NCBI GenBank assembly: GCA_016707705.1
Contig: JADJHD010000019.1
Span: 1-64,000 of the forward strand
DNA from: Bacteroidales bacterium
GTDB lineage: Bacteria > Bacteroidota > Bacteroidia > Bacteroidales > UBA4417
Direction of reading: 5' to 3'
Length of the DNA: 64,000 nucleotides
Part shown: one piece after another, positions 1 to 9,071 of the stretch
Numbering within the stretch: the stretch's first letter is position 1
Layout of the letters: each line of letters begins with the position of its first letter
The notes under the pieces: generated by a model
The model's input: only the letters and a program-made list of their open reading frames with translations
Told to the model about the DNA's origin: nothing
The model's database searches: none
Translations under genes and position numbers: made by a program

Positions 1-1
1 A

Positions 2-208
2 ACGTATGCCGGTAACCAGGGAGGAAGTAATATCCGGGAAGCTTTCCTGGTAAACATAGCTAATGCATGGCTCGATCGCCAAAATATCCTGGATCCCCTT
101 GAAGCTATGCTTCAGTTTAACGGCGTTAAGGATGTGCAGCTTCGCTTCGGAAATACCATTTTAACCACTCTTGATACCGGTGCCGGTACAAAAAAAACAC
201 TGTCATAA
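2..208 (+). CDS. Phage structural protein, C-terminal end only
   Basis: An open frame enters from the left edge and stops with TAA at 206-208, giving the last 68 residues of a protein. It overlaps no other real gene; the next gene starts 2 bases after its stop. I do not recognise the family. From its place just before the connector-type genes it could be the end of a capsid, protease or portal-type protein, but the fragment shows no motif that decides this. Confidence 0.6.
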   Translation, partial: TYAGNQGGSNIREAFLVNIANAWLDRQNILDPLEAMLQFNGVKDVQLRFGNTILTTLDTGAGTKKTLS

Positions 209-209
209 A

Positions 210-1232
210 ATGTTTCTAAAAACTATTGATGAGATAAGGGAAGTGCTGAAAATCAGTTCTTCTGTAGACTTTGAAGTACTCAAACCGGTTCTTGAAACTG
301 TGGATCGTGAGTTTCTACGTCCCGTCCTTGGTGCATCCATGCACGATAAACTTCAGTCGTTTTATGATTCCAGTCCGGATCAAATTTTTGTTCCTGAGTC
401 TGATCAAGCGCCTTCACCATCTGCTGAAGAAATTGGGAAGGCAATGAGTAAATTGTTGAAGCTGGCTCAGTCCGCCGAAATTCACCTGGCGTATTGGTAC
501 GGCTTTGATTTGCTGAATGTTCAAATCATGAACGATGGTTTCAAACGCACCGAAACCGAAAAGGTAAAAGGCCTTTTCAAATACCAGGAAGATAACCTGA
601 AAGAGTTCTTTAAACATGCCGGGTTCAACGGTATGGATGCCATGCTCGAATACATGGATGGGAATGATAAACTTTGCTTCCCTGAATTTCACGAAAGTGA
701 AACCGGCAAACAGCTGAAAGAAATGTTTATCCCCCGAACAGATATCTTCGATCAGTATTATTATATCGGTAACAGTCGCCTTCTGTTTATGCGACTTAAA
801 CCTCATATAAAAGTAGTCGAGGATCTTCGGATCAGAATCGTTCTTGGTAATTCCAATTACAATTTTATAAAATCCGAAATGGTCAAGAAAGAACCGGACG
901 TTAAGGTTATTGCAATTCTGCCTTATATCCGTCGTCCGATTTCGTATTTCAGCACTGCACTGCTGATGGAAGAAACCGGCTCGGATTTGAGTGATAAGGG
1001 TTTGGTATTTGAAAGTATAAAGAGCAATTATTCTGACCATTCCAGCAAAGGCCCATCCACTGAATCACGCATTATTGCAATGATCCAGCGCAACAAAAAC
1101 CTTGGTGATAGTTATCTGAATGTATTGCGTAATTACCTTCTCGAAAATGCTGCAGATTGGAACGATTATACCCAGCCTCGCTGCGGAATAGTGAACAGGG
1201 ACAACAAAGGAAAGAAAACATTCTGGGCATGA
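210..1232 (+). CDS. Phage head-tail connector-region protein (DUF6712-like)
   Basis: 340 residues from the ATG at 210. A longer reading from 171 is open, but it would run back over the end of the previous gene, so 210 is preferred. The protein is soluble and mixed alpha/beta, without signal peptide or membrane segment. Its N-terminal part (FLKTIDEIREVLKISSSVDF) recalls the DUF6712 proteins that sit behind capsid genes in Bacteroides phages; that family name is from memory and unverified. The stop codon overlaps the next start (ATGA), as expected for coupled translation in a phage morphogenesis operon. Molecular function unknown; head completion or tail joining is an inference from position. 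Confidence 0.6.
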   Translation: MFLKTIDEIREVLKISSSVDFEVLKPVLETVDREFLRPVLGASMHDKLQSFYDSSPDQIFVPESDQAPSPSAEEIGKAMSKLLKLAQSAEIHLAYWYGFDLLNVQIMNDGFKRTETEKVKGLFKYQEDNLKEFFKHAGFNGMDAMLEYMDGNDKLCFPEFHESETGKQLKEMFIPRTDIFDQYYYIGNSRLLFMRLKPHIKVVEDLRIRIVLGNSNYNFIKSEMVKKEPDVKVIAILPYIRRPISYFSTALLMEETGSDLSDKGLVFESIKSNYSDHSSKGPSTESRIIAMIQRNKNLGDSYLNVLRNYLLENAADWNDYTQPRCGIVNRDNKGKKTFWA

Positions 1233-1972
1233 AATCGATAGAGCTTCAATATAAAACACTCGGTATTACCCGAAAGATTTCTGCCTTATTACCAGAACGA
1301 TGGGACGAACTAACTACTAATCAGCTAGTGCTGATTTCCCGTAATTATATAACTACGGTGGATGAAACAGAAATACTTTGCGGAATACTTGGTATAAAGA
1401 AAAGCATTGCAGCTAGGCTGGACGATTTCCAACGCTTCTGTATCGCCTTAGAACTTGATTTTATGGATGATTTCAAACCGCATTTTGCTTTTGTAATCCG
1501 CAAATTGAACGGACTCAATGCTCCCCGGCCACGCCTGGAAGGAATGAGCTTTGGGCAATTTATGTTCGTTGATACTTACTATGAGGTTGCCATTACCTCT
1601 GAAGATCCCGAACAGTTAAATAAGTTTATTGCCTGCCTGTACCTTCCGGAAGGAAAACCGTTCAAAGAACAGTTGATTGAGGACCGGGCTGCTTATGTAA
1701 ATCTATTTTTCAAACCGGAAGAAAAAACCGCCATCAGCCTCAATTATCGACTGGTGAAAGAATGGATATGTGAAAGGTACCCATTACTATTTCGGAAACC
1801 AATTGCTGAAGCGGTGGCTGAGCAAAGTCGAAGCCAGGGAAGCAATTGGGTAAAAGAATATGAATCCCTGGTTGGCGATGATATCGTGAATCAGGATAAA
1901 TATTCAGCCTTGCCAGTACATACTGTATTCCGCTATTTAACTACAAAACTGAAAGAAAATGGAAAAAGGTAA
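1229..1972 (+). CDS. Phage protein of unknown function (tail assembly region)
   Basis: 247 residues from the ATG at 1229, which overlaps the previous stop in an ATGA junction. An in-frame upstream start at 1157 would overlap the previous gene by 76 bases and is unlikely. The protein is soluble with no recognisable motif, signal peptide or membrane span. It lies between connector-type genes and the tape measure gene, where tail completion proteins, tube proteins and assembly chaperones are usually found. I do not recognise the family. Confidence 0.6.
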   Translation: MKSIELQYKTLGITRKISALLPERWDELTTNQLVLISRNYITTVDETEILCGILGIKKSIAARLDDFQRFCIALELDFMDDFKPHFAFVIRKLNGLNAPRPRLEGMSFGQFMFVDTYYEVAITSEDPEQLNKFIACLYLPEGKPFKEQLIEDRAAYVNLFFKPEEKTAISLNYRLVKEWICERYPLLFRKPIAEAVAEQSRSQGSNWVKEYESLVGDDIVNQDKYSALPVHTVFRYLTTKLKENGKR

Positions 1973-2447
1973 ACGGTTTTATGACCTGGTAATGTATTTC
2001 CAGCAACTGGTTGCTCAGCACAGAAAGCTCCGGCACTGTTACCGTTTTGAGTTGGATGAAGTGCTTACCAGTCTTAGGGATATAGAAACGCCTTGCCTGG
2101 TGCTGGAAGGCTATAAATTTTCGTTTACTGATAACAAAAGTGATAATATTCTGAAAACCCGAAGCGGGGCTTTTATTCTGCTTGATCATGTTAAAGATAT
2201 CGGCAATTATGATCTGATTCATGGCACATGGGATATCCTGGAGGAGATTGGGGATGACATCCTGGCACGGATAAAAGCCGATAAAAATAATCCGGAATCA
2301 CCGGTAAAGAATTTCCCTATTGAGAATGTGGAAGGCCATCTGTTAAGCACAGAATTAGGAAATTATTATGGAATCAGGTTTACGTTTGATATCGTTTGCA
2401 GGTTTAATTCAACTGTCGAACCTACACGCTGGAACCCTGTTGTTTAA
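1959..2447 (+). CDS. Small phage protein, possibly tail completion/terminator type
   Basis: 162 residues; the start overlaps the previous gene by 14 bases in another frame. The protein is soluble and acidic in its second half. Size and position (a 150-170 residue protein ahead of the tape measure gene) fit tail terminator or neck proteins, but no diagnostic motif is visible, so this is inference. A structure-based search against tail terminator folds would decide it. Confidence 0.55.
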   Translation: MEKGKRFYDLVMYFQQLVAQHRKLRHCYRFELDEVLTSLRDIETPCLVLEGYKFSFTDNKSDNILKTRSGAFILLDHVKDIGNYDLIHGTWDILEEIGDDILARIKADKNNPESPVKNFPIENVEGHLLSTELGNYYGIRFTFDIVCRFNSTVEPTRWNPVV

Positions 2448-2467
2448 CCTCTAATTATTTTTTTTCT

Positions 2468-2989
2468 ATGGAATCAAAAGACAATACCAACTGGGTTCAG
2501 GAGCAGAATACAGCTGTTAAAGGATGGGCTAATATGGTTACCCGCAAACTGAAATCTTCAGCATTGCAATTTAAACATGGCAAATCCGGAATGGTGCAAA
2601 GAGGTTCCGGAACAAAATATCAGCGTAATGAAGATAAACTCATAAACAGCATTGGCCGCAAAATATACATGGCTTCCGGACTGGCTGAAGGTATTGGTTT
2701 TAAAATTGAACGCCACGGTGTTTTTGTCCATAAAGGTGTCGGGCGAGGATATATAATGGAAGGTGGTGTCGTTATTCGTGGCTACAAAACAGACTCTGGT
2801 TTAAAAAAGCAAGCTAAAAAATCAAACCGTTCAGTTTCCTCAAAACAAAAAACAACCGGAACCATGAATCGGCACCCTGCTCCTTGGTTTAATCCGGTTA
2901 TTGAAAATACCGTCCCGGAATTAGCTGATAAAATTGCTGTTATTAATGCGGATGCAGTTATAAATGAATTGCATGCTAAGATTAAGTAA
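2468..2989 (+). CDS. Basic phage protein of unknown function
   Basis: 173 residues, starting 20 bases after the previous stop. The sequence is Lys/Arg-rich, with many Gly in the middle (HKGVGRGYIMEGGVVIRGY), and has no signal peptide or membrane segment. It ends the first tight gene group: a 314-base non-coding gap follows. Candidates are a head-closure or minor tail protein of the HK97 gp10 type, but this rests only on size, charge and order. Confidence 0.55.
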   Translation: MESKDNTNWVQEQNTAVKGWANMVTRKLKSSALQFKHGKSGMVQRGSGTKYQRNEDKLINSIGRKIYMASGLAEGIGFKIERHGVFVHKGVGRGYIMEGGVVIRGYKTDSGLKKQAKKSNRSVSSKQKTTGTMNRHPAPWFNPVIENTVPELADKIAVINADAVINELHAKIK

Positions 2990-3303
2990 GCTTTGAAGAT
3001 TCTCTTCATATGTTCGTGCTTTCCTTATTGTGTTAAAACTCTATTATCGTGTTGTGCTAAATCTCTATTATCGTGCAAAAATGTTTTAATATATCATCTT
3101 TCTGAAGCATTACTGAAATTTAAAATGGCTGGACACTACGTTTTTCATTAGTCTGTCAAGCAAAATAAACGATTATTACCAGTTACGTATTTGTTGAATT
3201 TCCAAATCCTAATCATTCATATCTAAAAGCCAAGCACCCTTTTCATCTTGTCCTTTCGCCCCTCTCCCACTGCATGTAATTTTCGCCATTCAATACTTGA
3301 ACT
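2990..3303. other. 314-base non-coding gap before the tape measure gene
   Basis: No open frame of useful length on either strand. It contains a tandem 24-base duplication (3028-3075) and, close to the next start, a pyrimidine-rich stretch (3241-3287) that begins TTTCATCTTGTCCTTTC and resembles one in the gap behind the tape measure gene. Gaps of this size are unusual inside a phage tail operon. Confidence 0.7.
3028..3075 (+). repeat. Tandem 24-base direct repeat, two copies
   Basis: Copies at 3028-3051 and 3052-3075 lie head to tail and differ at two positions; both end in CTCTATTATCGTG. A more degenerate third copy may precede them (about 3005-3027). The repeat is in non-coding sequence. 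A binding site or a simple slippage duplication are both possible. Confidence 0.8.
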
Positions 3304-6300
3304 ATGGCCAGCAATTACACCCGTCGCATCAACCTTTATATCAATGGCAAAGAGGTTGTAACTGAAATCCGTTCCGTTACTGCTGAAATGCAGAAGCTTG
3401 TCAACAAACAGAAAAATATGACCATAGGGTCAAAAGAATATGTTGCTGCAGGTGAACGAATCCGCTTATTAAAAGGCATTATTGCAGATCATAATAGCCA
3501 ACTTAAAGCTACTGCAACAGGGTGGGAACGCATTGTACAGGTTTCCAACAAACTGCAGGGCATAATGCAGGCATTTGTTCTTGGAGCTGCCGCTTTTACA
3601 GGATTATTGCTGGCTGGCAAAAAAGCCGTTTCCATGTTTGCCGAATTTGACGATCAGGTGGCCAACGTTGCCCGTGTTACCGGGTTGACAAAGGAAGAAA
3701 TTTATGCTATGAACGAATCACTTAAAAAAGTGAATACACGTACAGCACAAATTGAATTGATGGGTCTGGGTGTCATTGCAGGAAAACTCGGAATCGCAAA
3801 AGATGATATTGAAGGATTCATCCGTGCTGCCGATAAAATTAACGTTGCCCTTTCCGGAGCTTTAGGCGCGGATACGGAAGAATCTATTAACCAGATTGGA
3901 AAACTGGTCGATATTTTTAAACTGAAGGATAAATTCGGCATTGAGGAAAGTATGCTCAAAGTCGGATCGGCTCTTGTTACCCTTGGTAATGCAAGCACCG
4001 CCAACGAAGGGTATATCGTGGAATTTACTAAACGTGTCGGTGGTATTGCTCCAATTGTTGGCGTATCTATCCAGAATGTAATGGGCCTGGCTGCAACCCT
4101 CGACCAGTTAGGCCAAACGTCAGAAGTTTCCAGCACCGTTTACAGTGGAATGATTACCGGCATGTTTAAGAAAACTGCCGAATATGCCAATATCGCAGGC
4201 ATGAGCATAACCCATTTCAAAAACCTTCTTAATAAAGATACCAATCAGGCTTTTATCAAAGTTCTCGAAGGTCTTAACGGCAACAATGCAGGTATGGACA
4301 GAATGGTTTCCCTGCTGGGTGATATGGGCCTGGAAGGAAAGCGCAGCGTTCAGGTTCTCGGTGTTCTGAGTAACAATACAAAACTGCTCCGCGAACAACA
4401 ATCATTATCTAATGATGCCTTATTTAAAGGAACCCAGATTTACGATGCTTTCAATATCAAGAACGAATCTGCCCAGGCTGTGCTCGAAAAAGCACGGAAA
4501 AATATCACCAACTTATCCATTGAACTAGGCCAGAAGCTTTTGCCTGTGCTAAAAGTGAGTACTTCCGGATTCAGCTATTTTGTTAAAACGGTAAGTATTT
4601 CGATCGATTTCTTTTTGAGGCATTCAAAAGCCATTACTATAATTACTGCAACTTTAATAACGTATGGCCTTACCGTGAAGGCTATTTCTGTTTGGGAATC
4701 GCTCCGCCATGCAATACTCACAAAAGGAATTATTCTCTCCAACCTCGAAGTTCTTGGCATCCGCCTTCGCATTTTGCTTACCAATGAATCAACGTTTGCT
4801 CAAAAACGTGCCATCGTAACCAACAAAGCGCTCAATGCAACCATGGCTTCTTCCATTTGGGGTGCCGTTGCTGCCGGAATAGTAATGGCTTCCATGGCAA
4901 TCTACGAGTGGATAAAGAATGCGTCGAAAGCTTCTGCTGCTCAGGAAGCGGTAAATAATGCCATGGATCGGTCCGTAGAAAAAATGGTAGAGCAAACATC
5001 AAAAATAGATTTACTCCTTCGCCTTATTAATTCCGAAAATGTTTCACTGGCTACAAAGAAAAAAGCCATCGAAGAATTAAAATCTATTTTGCCTGGCTAC
5101 ACGGCTATGCTTAACGATCAGGGTAAAGTGATATACCAAAATACTGAAGCAGTAAAAGGATACGTCAGTCAATTACGCAAACAGTATATACTGGAGGCTT
5201 TTAAAGAGGAATTCTCAAAGGCTTCGGTTGATTATGCAAAAGCCCAGGAATCGCATGATAAACTTGTTGGTGATTATGCAGCTATGAAAGGCTCAGACAC
5301 CCAGCCCGGTATGACCTATGAAACCTCGGAAAATACAGCAAAAGGTGACTTGAAAGATAAAATTGCAGAATCTGCAAAAGCATTAAAAGAAAAACAATCC
5401 GTTGTGGATGCGCTGCAAAATAAAATTGAAGCTTCCCTGAATACTGCAAATGACTTAACCCCTAAAATTAATTTTGAAACCGCTGAAGTATTGAAATACA
5501 ATGCGGCGCTCAAAATCACAAACCTCACACTCGAACAAAAAGCTCTTTTAGAGGCAGGTTTATCTAAACATATTGAACTCCGGAATAAATACATAAATGA
5601 ATCAAAGGGGATCGGGACTGCAGGGATTATAACTCCTGATCTGCCTGGAACAAATCCTTCAGATCCATCTTCGACCGCGGGTAGTCCTGAAAGTAAGGAT
5701 AACAAAGCAGCTAAAGCAGCCGAAGATGCTGCCAAAGCAGCCGAAGAAGCTTACAAACAGCAGCAGGAAATCCACAGGAAAGCTGTTGAAAGCAGTATTT
5801 CAATCATGGAAGAAGGGTATCAGAAAGAACTTTTTACACTTCATGCTGCTTACGCAACGCAGCGGGAAGCTATTGTTCATGAACTGGAAATTAATAAAAA
5901 ACTCACCAATGAGGAAAAGGCAAATCTGAATACCGCTCTCTCCAATACAGATAAAAAATACGTTGCTGATTATAATAAGCTAACTGAAGAACAGAAATTA
6001 AAAACTCTGAAATTCAATAAGGAGATGATTGATCTTCAGCTTGAATCAGTGAAATCAGGCTCAGAAGAAGAATTCAAACTAAAAAAAGATCAGCTGGAAT
6101 CTTCCCGTCTTCTTGAAATTGCTTCAATTACTGAAACAGGGGAACAGAAAGAACAGAAAATCAAATATCTGAATGAAAAGTTCGACAAATTACAGAAAGA
6201 GGAAGATGCCCGTTATAGCAGCAAAGTTGCTGATGATAACCTTTCTAAAGAAATCAGTGCATTAAATGAATCCGAAACACAAAAACTCGAAGCTTTAAAG

Positions 6301-7380
6301 TTAAAACGTGCTGCCGGGGAAATATCACAAAAGCAGTATAACAAACAACTCCTTGCACTTCAGAAGCAGTTTACCTTGGATAGCCTGCAAATTGCAATTA
6401 ACCATGCTCAGGGTGAACTGGATATTCTGATAGCCTCCGGAACAGCATCCGTTGAAGAAACCACTCAGGCTCAGGAAGCTTTAACAGCACTAAAACTTAA
6501 AAAACAGGATGAGGATACCGGGAAAGAAGCTAATCCTGATAAAGATACATGGACAACAAATGATACTTTAAATGCCTCCGTGGATTCGGCTAAAATGATT
6601 GCCGATGCTGAATTTCAGATTTCGCGGGATAAGCATCAGCGTGAGCTGGATGATAAGCTCAGCCAACTTGCCAAACAACGGGATGCTGAACTGTCCAATA
6701 AAAGGCTTACTGAATCCCAGAAGGATGCTATCAATTTAAAATTTGATGCCAGGGAACGAAAACTTAAAGCTGCTGCATGGAAAAAACAGCATAAAGCGGA
6801 TCTGGCTCAGGCATGGGTAAACCTTGCCCTCAGTGTTGGGAAAGCTGCCATAAATATATGGCCGTTACCAGCAATTCCTATGATGGCCATGGCTGCCTTA
6901 GAAGGCGGGCTTCAGGTTGCCGCAGTGGCTTCTCAAAAAATGCCTGAATTTTATGAAGGTGGTTATACCCAATCCGCAGGCAGCAACCGCAAACCTGCCG
7001 GGATTGTCCATGCCAACGAGTATGTAATTCCAGCCGAAGGCGTGAATAACCCACAACTCAGGCCATTCCTGGATACAATCGAAATGGCCAGACTAAGCGG
7101 TAACCTTCCCCGGCTTAATCCTGCCATTTTCAACTCAGGTTTTGTAGGTTTCCAGGAAGGTGGGTTCTCTTCAGTTCCGGCAAGAAAAGTGCAAAGTATT
7201 AAGGTTGAACAAACAACAGAAAATTTGCAGCTTTCTCCGGAAGTTTTGCAGGTAATGAAAGGTTTTACGGATGCCATGAACAACATTCAAAAAAACGGTG
7301 TCCACGGCAACTGGTCCCTCTTCGACCTGGAGAAAATCCAGAAAGGCAAATCCTCCATCCAATCCTCAACCGAGATGTAG
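3304..7380 (+). CDS. Phage tail tape measure protein
   Basis: 1358 residues, the longest gene of the prophage. It measures tail length during assembly and is later ejected towards the host membrane. The order fits the family: a short N-terminal region, a hydrophobic helix at about 89-104, a tape-measure core (from about 112, FAEFDDQVANVARVTGLTKEE), further hydrophobic stretches near 440-460 and 515-535, then a long Ala/Glu/Lys-rich coiled coil to about 1170. A C-terminal hydrophobic patch (about 1190-1210) is followed by the GGY...PAGIVHANEYVIP motif common in these proteins. The gene is flanked on both sides by non-coding gaps instead of the usual tight spacing. Confidence 0.93.
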   Translation: MASNYTRRINLYINGKEVVTEIRSVTAEMQKLVNKQKNMTIGSKEYVAAGERIRLLKGIIADHNSQLKATATGWERIVQVSNKLQGIMQAFVLGAAAFTGLLLAGKKAVSMFAEFDDQVANVARVTGLTKEEIYAMNESLKKVNTRTAQIELMGLGVIAGKLGIAKDDIEGFIRAADKINVALSGALGADTEESINQIGKLVDIFKLKDKFGIEESMLKVGSALVTLGNASTANEGYIVEFTKRVGGIAPIVGVSIQNVMGLAATLDQLGQTSEVSSTVYSGMITGMFKKTAEYANIAGMSITHFKNLLNKDTNQAFIKVLEGLNGNNAGMDRMVSLLGDMGLEGKRSVQVLGVLSNNTKLLREQQSLSNDALFKGTQIYDAFNIKNESAQAVLEKARKNITNLSIELGQKLLPVLKVSTSGFSYFVKTVSISIDFFLRHSKAITIITATLITYGLTVKAISVWESLRHAILTKGIILSNLEVLGIRLRILLTNESTFAQKRAIVTNKALNATMASSIWGAVAAGIVMASMAIYEWIKNASKASAAQEAVNNAMDRSVEKMVEQTSKIDLLLRLINSENVSLATKKKAIEELKSILPGYTAMLNDQGKVIYQNTEAVKGYVSQLRKQYILEAFKEEFSKASVDYAKAQESHDKLVGDYAAMKGSDTQPGMTYETSENTAKGDLKDKIAESAKALKEKQSVVDALQNKIEASLNTANDLTPKINFETAEVLKYNAALKITNLTLEQKALLEAGLSKHIELRNKYINESKGIGTAGIITPDLPGTNPSDPSSTAGSPESKDNKAAKAAEDAAKAAEEAYKQQQEIHRKAVESSISIMEEGYQKELFTLHAAYATQREAIVHELEINKKLTNEEKANLNTALSNTDKKYVADYNKLTEEQKLKTLKFNKEMIDLQLESVKSGSEEEFKLKKDQLESSRLLEIASITETGEQKEQKIKYLNEKFDKLQKEEDARYSSKVADDNLSKEISALNESETQKLEALKLKRAAGEISQKQYNKQLLALQKQFTLDSLQIAINHAQGELDILIASGTASVEETTQAQEALTALKLKKQDEDTGKEANPDKDTWTTNDTLNASVDSAKMIADAEFQISRDKHQRELDDKLSQLAKQRDAELSNKRLTESQKDAINLKFDARERKLKAAAWKKQHKADLAQAWVNLALSVGKAAINIWPLPAIPMMAMAALEGGLQVAAVASQKMPEFYEGGYTQSAGSNRKPAGIVHANEYVIPAEGVNNPQLRPFLDTIEMARLSGNLPRLNPAIFNSGFVGFQEGGFSSVPARKVQSIKVEQTTENLQLSPEVLQVMKGFTDAMNNIQKNGVHGNWSLFDLEKIQKGKSSIQSSTEM

Positions 7381-7547
7381 GCTAGACATGCTCACCTACC
7401 CATTACCACAAATCAACCACCAATGTCAATTGAATGACCACGAATGACCATCGAATGACTATTTCATTTGTCCTTTCTCTCCCATCCCAAATTCCCCATT
7501 TTTGCCCCTAAATCCTAACCCCAAACATCTAACCCCTTCTATCCAGC
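7381..7547. other. Non-coding gap after the tape measure gene
   Basis: 167 bases without a gene. It holds three phased copies of GAATGACC (7432-7460) and then a C-rich, G-poor stretch up to the next start. The part from 7462 to 7506 resembles 3241-3287 in the gap before the tape measure gene: both start TTTCAT, carry TTGTCCTTTC, then TCTCCCA, and end in ATTTTtGCC or ATTTTcGCC. Confidence 0.6.
7432..7460 (+). repeat. Three short direct repeats GAATGACC(A)
   Basis: GAATGACCA occurs at 7432-7440 and 7442-7450, and GAATGACT at 7453-7460, a spacing of 10-11 bases, close to one helical turn. Phased repeats like this can be protein-binding sites, but no regulator gene is adjacent. Confidence 0.65.
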
Positions 7548-8690
7548 ATGGCTCTATCTTTGCTCAAACAACCTGCGGAACTGATTATGGCATATCAACC
7601 GGTAGTCTTTAGCTTGCAAAGCTCTGCTACCGGAACTCCCTTGCGGATTGCAGGAGGAGTTTACGGAATAGGTGGAGACAGTATGCAGGCAGGTGTATCA
7701 AAAAAAGCAAATTTTGAATTTAGCGATTACCTTCAGGGGCTGATAACCGAGCGCGGAAAAACAGCTGCAACACCAATGTTGTATGATGAAGTACCAAAAA
7801 TCGTTACGTTTATTTTTCAGGAGCAAGTTGGCGATCCTATTGTCGCTATGCCTGAACTTGAAACTGATTTATATTTTCTGCTTGATGGTTGCATACCTAA
7901 ATCGCGGCGCAAAGCCTTTTATGCTTTATACAATCATTTACTTGCTTTCCTGAAAAGTAGTAAATCATGCCTCAGCTGGTGGCCGGATAATGAGTCGAAA
8001 AAAGTACTTCCGTATCAAAAAGAGTTTATCAATTTCTTGCAGGTACATAATGAGTTCGCAATTCCTCTGAAGCAGAATCTGAGTCTTTCATTTTCGGATG
8101 GAACAAGTGTTGATTGCGGAGCCATTTGTACGGTAAATGCTGCTTACATGAAATTGGTGTACTTCCCAACCGGATATACACAGTTAGGCATTTCTCTCAT
8201 AATGGCTCAGGCTTATCCGGATAAATCCATTGCTGGGTACTCCATCTGCATTAAAACAGGATCTTCACTTATAAGTAAAATATACAGTTACACACTAGAT
8301 ACTTCCTGGCATCAAAATCCCCGGTATCTGTATATTAAAAACCCTTTCGGATTATTAGAAGTATTGCTTTGCATCGGCATCAGTCAACAGGAAAATGCTA
8401 TAAAACCTGAATCCGTTGCTACTGATGGGCAATCCTTGCCGGATAAAATAACCTGGAAAACCGTAAAAAGTGATGTGGTAAAAGTTAACACCGGCTTTCT
8501 CACAGCGGCACAAATGCAATGGCTTTCGGATTTGCTGGATTCTACTGAAGCGTATGAGCTAATCCATGACAATCTACATCCTATCGTTTTCCGGGATATT
8601 ACATTGCCGGTAGTGCACGATGGAGAATTCCAGTATAGTGCTGATTTGGAATATGAATATGCGTATAATGAAGTTATCGAACAGGGATGA
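7548..8690 (+). CDS. Phage distal tail / baseplate-type protein
   Basis: 380 residues. Placed directly behind the tape measure gene, where siphoviruses encode the distal tail protein that joins the tube to the adsorption apparatus; that role is inferred from position. The N-terminal part is beta-rich (MAYQPVVFSLQSSATGTPL). There is no signal peptide or transmembrane segment. Its stop overlaps the next start (ATGA). I do not recognise a named family with certainty. Confidence 0.6.
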   Translation: MALSLLKQPAELIMAYQPVVFSLQSSATGTPLRIAGGVYGIGGDSMQAGVSKKANFEFSDYLQGLITERGKTAATPMLYDEVPKIVTFIFQEQVGDPIVAMPELETDLYFLLDGCIPKSRRKAFYALYNHLLAFLKSSKSCLSWWPDNESKKVLPYQKEFINFLQVHNEFAIPLKQNLSLSFSDGTSVDCGAICTVNAAYMKLVYFPTGYTQLGISLIMAQAYPDKSIAGYSICIKTGSSLISKIYSYTLDTSWHQNPRYLYIKNPFGLLEVLLCIGISQQENAIKPESVATDGQSLPDKITWKTVKSDVVKVNTGFLTAAQMQWLSDLLDSTEAYELIHDNLHPIVFRDITLPVVHDGEFQYSADLEYEYAYNEVIEQG

Positions 8691-9064
8691 GAGAAATTTG
8701 GTTGTCGAACCAGGAGGGCAAAGTTCCAACTGTGAATCAATTGGAACTGGCAGCCGCAAATATGGGATACAACCGGGCAGATGGATTGTATTATGGTTTG
8801 AAAGTGAACGGGAATGTTAAGAAAGTGATTTGCCTTGGCGAATCCATTTCACCGGGAACAGTGCTACCTGATAAGTATTACCGCCACACCCAGAACCTGC
8901 CGGATACACTTTGGAACGTTTCACACAATTTGGATAAATACCCGTCTGTAACCGTAATTGACACATCAGGTACTGAGCATGAAGGGGAGGTGCAACATAT
9001 TGATCAGAATAATTTAACAATAACCTTTTCAGCTGCCTTTGCCGGATATGCTGATTTAAATTAA
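8687..9064 (+). CDS. Small tail/fibre protein with C-terminal beta-sandwich-like module
   Basis: 125 residues, coupled to the previous gene by an ATGA overlap. The last 50 residues (HNLDKYPSVTVIDTSGTEHE and the following hydrophobic strand pattern, ending in AAFAGYADLN) match a short module frequently found at the ends of phage fibre and baseplate proteins. The product is probably a small structural protein of the adsorption apparatus. Exact role unknown. Confidence 0.65.
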   Translation: MREIWLSNQEGKVPTVNQLELAAANMGYNRADGLYYGLKVNGNVKKVICLGESISPGTVLPDKYYRHTQNLPDTLWNVSHNLDKYPSVTVIDTSGTEHEGEVQHIDQNNLTITFSAAFAGYADLN

Positions 9065-9071
9065 AACAACC

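Noticed and set aside
414..1040. 208-codon open frame opposite the connector-region gene
   Set aside because: The plus-strand gene fits the operon (coupled start and stop); the reverse frame has no start context or family features.
3028..3075. CRISPR array
   Set aside because: Two directly abutting 24-base copies without spacers and without cas genes.
5316..5735. Reverse frames inside the tape measure gene (also 3702-4136 and 6963-7286)
   Set aside because: Codon-bias shadows of the Ala/Lys/Glu-rich tape measure gene.
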